DNA of 64,000 nucleotides, taken from assembly GCF_000317615.1 (NCBI RefSeq), contig NC_019780.1, forward strand, positions 62,001 through 126,000, given 5' to 3'. The position numbers were made by a program, and so were the translations under genes. The notes under the pieces are model-generated. The model searched no databases and was not told the origin of the DNA. It worked only from the letters and a program-made list of their open reading frames with translations. The stretch comes from Dactylococcopsis salina PCC 8305. Lineage in GTDB: Bacteria; Cyanobacteriota; Cyanobacteriia; Cyanobacteriales; Rubidibacteraceae. Shown here one piece after another: positions 59,666-64,000 of the stretch; the first letter of the stretch is position 1; every line of letters begins with the position of its first letter.

Positions 59666-60382
59666 ATGAATCAGGAACATTGGTTAACCACAAGTCATTG
59701 GGTAATGTTAGGACTACTTTTCGGTTTCGCCATTGCTCATAGTGGCTTGGCGGCTTTACGTCCTTGGGGGGAAAAATGGCTGGGAGCGCGTTTATATCGG
59801 GTTGGCTTTGCGTTGGTGAGTATTCCCTTCGCGGTGATTTTGATTGTTTACTTTTTTAATCATCGTTATGATGGCTTGCAATTATGGCAAGTACAAGCTC
59901 AACAAGGGGTTTTCTCTCTGGTTTGGATACTTTCGGCGATCTCGTTTCTCTTTCTGTATCCAGCCACTTTTAATTTATTAGAAATCGCCGCGATCGAAAA
60001 GCCACAAGTCCACCTTTACGAAACAGGAATAATGCGTGTTACTCGTCATCCGCAAATGGTGGGACAAGTCATTTGGTGTATTGCTCATACCTTATGGCTG
60101 GGAACATCCTTTACTCTTGTCACTTCGATCGGGCTAGTGGCTCACCATTTATTTGCGGTTTGGCACGGCGATCGACGCTTACAATCTCGTTATGGAGAAG
60201 CCTTCACCGAAGCCAAAGAGCGCACTTCAGTAATTCCCTTTCTCGCGATTATTCAAGGTCGTCAAACCTTAAAATGGCAAGAGTTTCTCCGTCCCGCTTA
60301 TGTGGGAGTAGCAGGATTTACCTACTTATTATGGTGGGCGCATCCTTGGCTAATGCAAGTAACAGCGCAAGTGAATTTCTAA
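59666..60382 (+). CDS. NnrU-family membrane protein (Z-ISO-like)
   Basis: A 238-residue protein with about six membrane helices. HWVMLGLLFGFAIAHSGLAA, RVTRHPQMVGQVIW and HRRLQSRYGEAF-like HGDRRLQSRYGEAF are NnrU family blocks, with conserved His residues that bind heme in the plant 15-cis-zeta-carotene isomerase Z-ISO. In cyanobacteria this family is a candidate for the same carotenoid step. ATG 59666 (MNQEHW) is chosen; the longer frame from 59516 overlaps rpmB. Confidence 0.82.
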   Translation: MNQEHWLTTSHWVMLGLLFGFAIAHSGLAALRPWGEKWLGARLYRVGFALVSIPFAVILIVYFFNHRYDGLQLWQVQAQQGVFSLVWILSAISFLFLYPATFNLLEIAAIEKPQVHLYETGIMRVTRHPQMVGQVIWCIAHTLWLGTSFTLVTSIGLVAHHLFAVWHGDRRLQSRYGEAFTEAKERTSVIPFLAIIQGRQTLKWQEFLRPAYVGVAGFTYLLWWAHPWLMQVTAQVNF

Positions 60383-60417
60383 CTATGCTTCACTTTCCGC
60401 AAATGGAGAGTTATCTG

Positions 60418-60660
60418 ATGAGTCAAATTAATTATGATGCTATGTCTGATGCTGAATTAAAGCAATACTTCCTCAAACATCGTGGAAATCAAGCTGCTTT
60501 TCAAGCCTATTTAGACAGAATTAATCAACGTCCACGTCGGATTATTGCTACTCCAGACGATCGCGATTTTGATGAAAAGGTACAAGTTGCAATTCGACAA
60601 AAGCTAGAAACAGGGAGAAGACGCAACACTCAGCAGGCTAACAATGATCAGTTTTCCTGA
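60418..60660 (+). CDS. DUF6887-like small protein
   Basis: An 80-residue protein: INYDAMSDAELKQYFLKHRG, QAAFQAYLDRINQRPRRIIA, PDDRDFDEKVQVAIRQKL. The SDxELKxYFLxH...AYLDR pattern matches a small cyanobacterial family (DUF6887) often followed by a DUF6888 gene, suggestive of a TA pair. No partner is present here. ATG 60418 is preferred over an upstream ATG at 60385. Confidence 0.7.
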   Translation: MSQINYDAMSDAELKQYFLKHRGNQAAFQAYLDRINQRPRRIIATPDDRDFDEKVQVAIRQKLETGRRRNTQQANNDQFS

Positions 60661-60739
60661 TTTGGAGCGTTTTGAGGGTCCTTAATCGATACTTTTTATC
60701 TTACTTTTTGACTAATTAATAAGAAAAAAGAGTCCTGAA

Positions 60740-60950
60740 ATCTCCCCCATCTCCCCCATCTCCCCCATCTCCCTTGATTTCATTCATAATGAAACAGCCC
60801 TGTGGTTGAGGCGGGTTGGTTTGGTACATAGCGCAAAATCCATTCTATAGCGCTACGCGCTAGGCAAGAGGCAAAAGGCAAAAGGCAAAAGTAAGTTATA
60901 GGTGAGTTTCAACATTTTGGAATGTCCTAACCTGATTTTGTAGCGCTATA
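60740..60950. repeat. CTCCCCCAT repeats and a TATAGCGCTAC inverted-repeat element
   Basis: 60741-60770: CTCCCCCAT four times. 60781-60803: ATGAAACAGCCCTG end of a MITE type. 60846-60950: inverted repeats TATAGCGCTAC/GTAGCGCTATA (11 of 11) around GGCAAAA heptamers (60863-60890). No gene found in the 354-bp gap apart from these. Confidence 0.75.
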
Positions 60951-61014
60951 TGACGAGAAGAGAATGAGTTACAGGTGTTATATTAACGGAAATGAGTCCA
61001 GTCTGTAGAGTGAG

Positions 61015-62850
61015 ATGCTTATGAAAGATGGGGTGGTTAAGGTTCGCAACTTAAAAGTTGAATTTTTCCCTGAAGATCAACACCTAATCGCAGTGAAAGG
61101 AATTGACTTTCAGATTCCACAAGGAAAAACTCTCGGCCTGGTGGGAGAATCAGGATCAGGAAAGTCTGTGACCGCATTGGCTTTAATGGGGTTAATTGCT
61201 CCACCAGGAAAAATTACCAGTGGTGAAATTTATTTTCAAGCCTCACCAGATGCTTCTCCCATTGATCTCCTCAATTTATCAGAAGCAGAGCGGCGACAAT
61301 ATCGCGGTGGGAAAATTGCGATGATTTTCCAAGAGCCAATGAGTTCTCTGAACCCAGTTTATAACATTGGTTTTCAAATTACAGAAGCAATCCGTCAACA
61401 TCAAACAGTTTCCCCTAGCGAAGCAAGACGACAAGCCATTGCTCGTTTACAAGAGGTAAAACTCCTTCCATCAGATGAACGCTTACGAGAAGACTGTCTC
61501 TTAGAAAACCATCGTCTTTCGGAAGCAGAAGTCAATCATCAGATCAACGAACAAAAACGGGCTTTTCTGGAAAGATATCCTCATCAACTGTCTGGGGGAC
61601 AATTGCAACGAGTAATGATTGCGATCGCAATTGCTTGTAATCCTGTGTTACTTATTGCGGATGAACCGACGACGGCGCTGGATGTTACAGTTCAAAAAAC
61701 AATTTTAGACCTGTTACGAGAACTTTGTGCCGCGCGCGGAATGTCGATGCTGTTTATTACCCATGACTTAGGGGTAGTGGCGGAAACGGCGGATCAAGTG
61801 GCGGTCATGTATCAAGGAGAAATTGTCGAGACGGGAGACATCCGTAGCATTGTCACCACCCCTCAACATCCTTACACGAAAGGATTACTCGCTTGTCGTC
61901 CTCGTTTAGACCAAACCTTAACTTATCTTCCCACCGTTTCCGATTTTCTCACCGCAGAAGGACAAGTTAAAGTCAATCATCCCACCCCACAGTCAACTGA
62001 TTCTGTCACCAAAGTAGAACCAGAAGAAGATAGCAGTGTTGCCAGTGCGCCTTTACTCACAGTACAAAATTTACAAGTAGGGTTTCCTTTACGAGGAATT
62101 TTTGGGCAAGCGAAACGATATTTTATGGCAGTGAATGGGGTTTCTTTTACGGTGTATCGTGGGGAAACCTTGGGGCTAGTTGGCGAGTCGGGTTGTGGTA
62201 AATCAACTTTGGCACGAACGATTTTAAGATTGATTTCTCCCCGACAAGGACAGATATTTTTTAATGGGGAAAATATCACCCATTGGCAAGGAAAACAATT
62301 GCGTCGTCTGCGTCGTCAGATGCAAATTGTGTTTCAAAATCCCTATAATTCTCTTAATCCTCGTCTCACCATTGGTAAAACCATTCTCGAACCTTTAACC
62401 ATTCATAAGCGATATAAAACCACTCGTCAACGTAAAGAAAGAGTGGTGTATCTTTTAGAAAGAGTGGGATTAAGTGCCAAAGATATAAATCGCTATCCCC
62501 ATGAGTTTTCAGGAGGACAACGCCAGCGCATTTGTATTGCTCGCGCTTTGGCTTTAAATCCTCAGTTTATTTTATGTGATGAGTCGGTTTCGGCGTTGGA
62601 TGTTTCTGTCCAAGCACAAGTTTTAAATCTGTTGAAGGAGTTACAAAAAGAGTTTGGGTTAACTTATATTTTTATTTCCCATGATTTGAGCGTGGTGAAA
62701 TTTATCAGCGATCGAGTTATGGTAATGAATCAAGGTAAAATTGAAGAAATAGACAGTGCTGAAAGCATTTATCAAACGCCAAAAACTGCTTATACTCGCC
62801 AGCTAATTGATGCCATTCCTACCATTGAAAAACAATTTTCCTTAAGATAG
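61015..62850 (+). CDS. Oligopeptide-type ABC transporter ATPase, two fused ATP-binding domains
   Basis: A 611-residue protein with two ABC ATPase domains: the first has Walker [14 protein letters not shown] and signature LSGGQLQRV; the second [13 protein letters not shown] and signature FSGGQRQRI. Both are followed by an oligopeptide-binding C-terminal extension ([22 protein letters not shown]). Domain order equals fused DppD-DppF/YejF. It would drive uptake of peptides, nickel or glutathione-like solutes; permease genes are not in the window. MLMKDG or MKDG are both possible starts. Confidence 0.92.
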   Translation: MLMKDGVVKVRNLKVEFFPEDQHLIAVKGIDFQIPQGKTLGLVGESGSGKSVTALALMGLIAPPGKITSGEIYFQASPDASPIDLLNLSEAERRQYRGGKIAMIFQEPMSSLNPVYNIGFQITEAIRQHQTVSPSEARRQAIARLQEVKLLPSDERLREDCLLENHRLSEAEVNHQINEQKRAFLERYPHQLSGGQLQRVMIAIAIACNPVLLIADEPTTALDVTVQKTILDLLRELCAARGMSMLFITHDLGVVAETADQVAVMYQGEIVETGDIRSIVTTPQHPYTKGLLACRPRLDQTLTYLPTVSDFLTAEGQVKVNHPTPQSTDSVTKVEPEEDSSVASAPLLTVQNLQVGFPLRGIFGQAKRYFMAVNGVSFTVYRGETLGLVGESGCGKSTLARTILRLISPRQGQIFFNGENITHWQGKQLRRLRRQMQIVFQNPYNSLNPRLTIGKTILEPLTIHKRYKTTRQRKERVVYLLERVGLSAKDINRYPHEFSGGQRQRICIARALALNPQFILCDESVSALDVSVQAQVLNLLKELQKEFGLTYIFISHDLSVVKFISDRVMVMNQGKIEEIDSAESIYQTPKTAYTRQLIDAIPTIEKQFSLR

Positions 62851-62852
62851 GA

Positions 62853-63060
62853 TAATCCCCCCTAACCCCCCGATGATTGGGGGGAATCAGATAAAAAGTA
62901 GAATCAGATAAAAAGTAGGTTGGGTGGAGCGAAGCGAAACCCAACACCAATTATAAGAATGAATTGTGAATTAATCCCCCCTAACCCCCCTTTGAAAGGG
63001 GGGAATCAGATAAAACCTGATCTAATACCATTTTCAAGGGGGGATATAATTTAATCCGAT
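62853..63060. repeat. C/G hairpin and GTTGGGT repeat cluster
   Basis: 62853-62881: CCCCCCTAACCCCCC with GGGGGG. 62915-62955: AGTAGGTTGGGTGGAGCG...AACCCAAC. 62975-63005 and 63030-63045: more CCCCCC/GGGGGG units. Follows the ABC gene. Confidence 0.75.
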
Positions 63061-63090
63061 TTTTTGATAATAGTGTAATGATTATTTCTT

Positions 63091-63363
63091 ATGACTAATT
63101 CTCCGAAACCTCCAGGCAAGAAGTTCTCCACCGAAAAATATAAACGATTACAAGCCGAAGCAAATGCTCCCTATCGGGGGCTACGAAAAACGATTTATGT
63201 TGTGTTTGCGGCTTCAGGGTTAATGGGGGCGTTTGTGATGCTCTCAAAATTAGCTGCCGGAACTAACATTGGAGAAACGTTACCAAATCTTGGGTTACAA
63301 GTGGGAATTGTAGCGTTGATGGTGTGGCTGTTTCGTTTAGATCAAGATAAAAAGGAGAAATAG
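63091..63363 (+). CDS. DUF3493 membrane protein (LPA3-like)
   Basis: A 90-residue protein. A polar N-terminus (KYKRLQAEANAPYRGLRK) is followed by two hydrophobic segments (about 34-52 and 62-80). This matches DUF3493, whose plant member LPA3 helps photosystem II CP43 assembly. Its stop is 3 bp before the next ATG, so it is translated with the gamma-carbonic anhydrase gene. Confidence 0.82.
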   Translation: MTNSPKPPGKKFSTEKYKRLQAEANAPYRGLRKTIYVVFAASGLMGAFVMLSKLAAGTNIGETLPNLGLQVGIVALMVWLFRLDQDKKEK

Positions 63364-63366
63364 ACT

Positions 63367-63900
63367 ATGACAGGGGTTTGGTCGTCTCCAGATTTGTCTT
63401 TAGCCGCTTTTATTGCTCCCAATGCAACAGTGATGGGGGATGTTGTCCTGAAAACAGGGGCGAATGTTTGGTATAGTGCCGTTGTGCGAGGAGATGTGGA
63501 ACGGATTACGATCGGCGCTCACAGCAATGTTCAAGATGGAGCAGTATTACATGGTGATCCAGGTGAACCGACAATTTTAGAAGATTATGTCACCGTTGGA
63601 CATCGTGCTGTGATTCATTCGGCACACATCGAAGCAGGCTGTTTAATTGGAATTGGGGCTGTCGTCTTAAATGGGGTGCGAGTGGGTGCTGGTAGTATAA
63701 TTGGCGCAGGTTGTGTGGTGACAAAAGATGTCCCCGCTCGATCGTTAATGATGGGGATTCCCGCTAAAATGAAACGAGAGGTTTCCGAGACAGAAGTCCA
63801 AGAGTTGATTGAACACGCGAAACATTACGAGCAGTTGGCGTTAGTTCACGCGGGAAAAACGAATGATTTAGCAGCAACGATCAAAGCCTTTAAAAAATGA
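63367..63900 (+). CDS. Gamma-class carbonic anhydrase family protein
   Basis: A 177-residue left-handed beta-helix protein with hexapeptide repeats (ATVMGDVVLKTGANVWYSAV). The three zinc-ligand histidines are in AVLHGDPG, VGHRAV and VIHSAH. The RGDVERI and GAVLHGD blocks match the gamma-CA group found in cyanobacteria (relatives of the CcmM N-terminal domain and plant complex I CAs). Catalytic activity is not certain. Confidence 0.9.
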   Translation: MTGVWSSPDLSLAAFIAPNATVMGDVVLKTGANVWYSAVVRGDVERITIGAHSNVQDGAVLHGDPGEPTILEDYVTVGHRAVIHSAHIEAGCLIGIGAVVLNGVRVGAGSIIGAGCVVTKDVPARSLMMGIPAKMKREVSETEVQELIEHAKHYEQLALVHAGKTNDLAATIKAFKK

Positions 63901-64000
63901 TTCTTTTAAACAATCTCCTTGCCATTTTCCGTCGAGAATTAAGTAGTTATTTCACCTCTCCACTTGCCTATTTAATCACCACTGTATTCTGGTTAATTTC
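63897..64000 (+). CDS. ABC-2 type permease, partial at the window edge
   Basis: ATG 63897 overlaps the stop of the gamma-CA gene. The visible 34 residues (AIFRRELSSYFTSPLAYLIT) match the start of ABC-2 permeases of the GldF/NosY type, with the first membrane helix starting. Cut by the end of the window. Confidence 0.8.
   Translation, partial: MILLNNLLAIFRRELSSYFTSPLAYLITTVFWLI

Overview
The window is chromosomal DNA from a cyanobacterium, probably a unicellular one. Direct signs are the many HIP1 octamers (GCGATCGC) and cyanobacterial or photosynthesis genes: a CAAD-domain membrane protein, psb29/thf1, phylloquinone genes (menF, menA), a phosphoribulokinase relative, a carotene-isomerase-like oxidoreductase, DUF3493 and DUF3177 proteins and a SmtA-type metallothionein. 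Intergenic DNA is unusually rich in short repeats and MITE-like elements. I do not name a species.

Layout. 0-7 kb: CAAD protein, 2Fe-2S protein, hybrid histidine kinase, gpsA, NUDIX, GH57 glucan-branching enzyme. 7.2-9.2 kb: a small-gene pair cut by a TnpB-only IS605-type element that carries its own tiny ribbon-helix-helix gene. 9.2-28.7 kb: mostly housekeeping genes (CRTISO-like, HtrA-like protease, sat, nicotinamidase-like hydrolase, divergent menF/menA, rodA, mrp, TPR, FIST, a 5'-truncated dus, a PRK-like kinase, a TrmJ-like methyltransferase, a beta-lactamase-fold hydrolase). 28.7-36 kb: Uma2 fragment, IS630, YciO/larC divergent pair, psb29, mutS2. 36.2-49.7 kb: a defence-type locus on the minus strand: helicase with a DUF3883 end, decayed toxin-antitoxin (TA) modules, hicBA, DUF1156 DNA methyltransferase, MNT/HEPN pair, and a DUF499 ATPase with an N-terminal HEPN-like domain. 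49.7-64 kb: smtA, glmM, two conserved cyanobacterial genes, an antitoxin/PIN module split by an intact TnpB element, a UvrD-like helicase, rhomboid, rpmB, NnrU, a DUF6887-like protein, a two-domain oligopeptide-type ABC ATPase, DUF3493, gamma-carbonic anhydrase and the start of an ABC-2 permease.

The most unusual part is the DUF1156 methyltransferase gene. Its reading frame contains, out of frame and with its own ribosome-binding site, a complete four-helix-bundle (23S-IVP/Avd-type) gene flanked by imperfect complementary arms. This is the organisation of rRNA intervening sequences, but here it sits inside a protein gene and keeps the host frame open. The same gene carries a 42-bp coding minisatellite inside its zinc ribbon, and the partner DUF499 gene carries an in-frame copy of an intergenic C/G-rich repeat.

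A second theme is repeats at gene ends. A MITE with a heptamer core sits exactly on stop codons, with target duplications, at two loci. GTTGGGT-type and similar hairpins supply or abut the stop codons of the FIST, mutS2 and larC genes and of a Uma2 fragment, and repeat tracts have replaced the start of dus.
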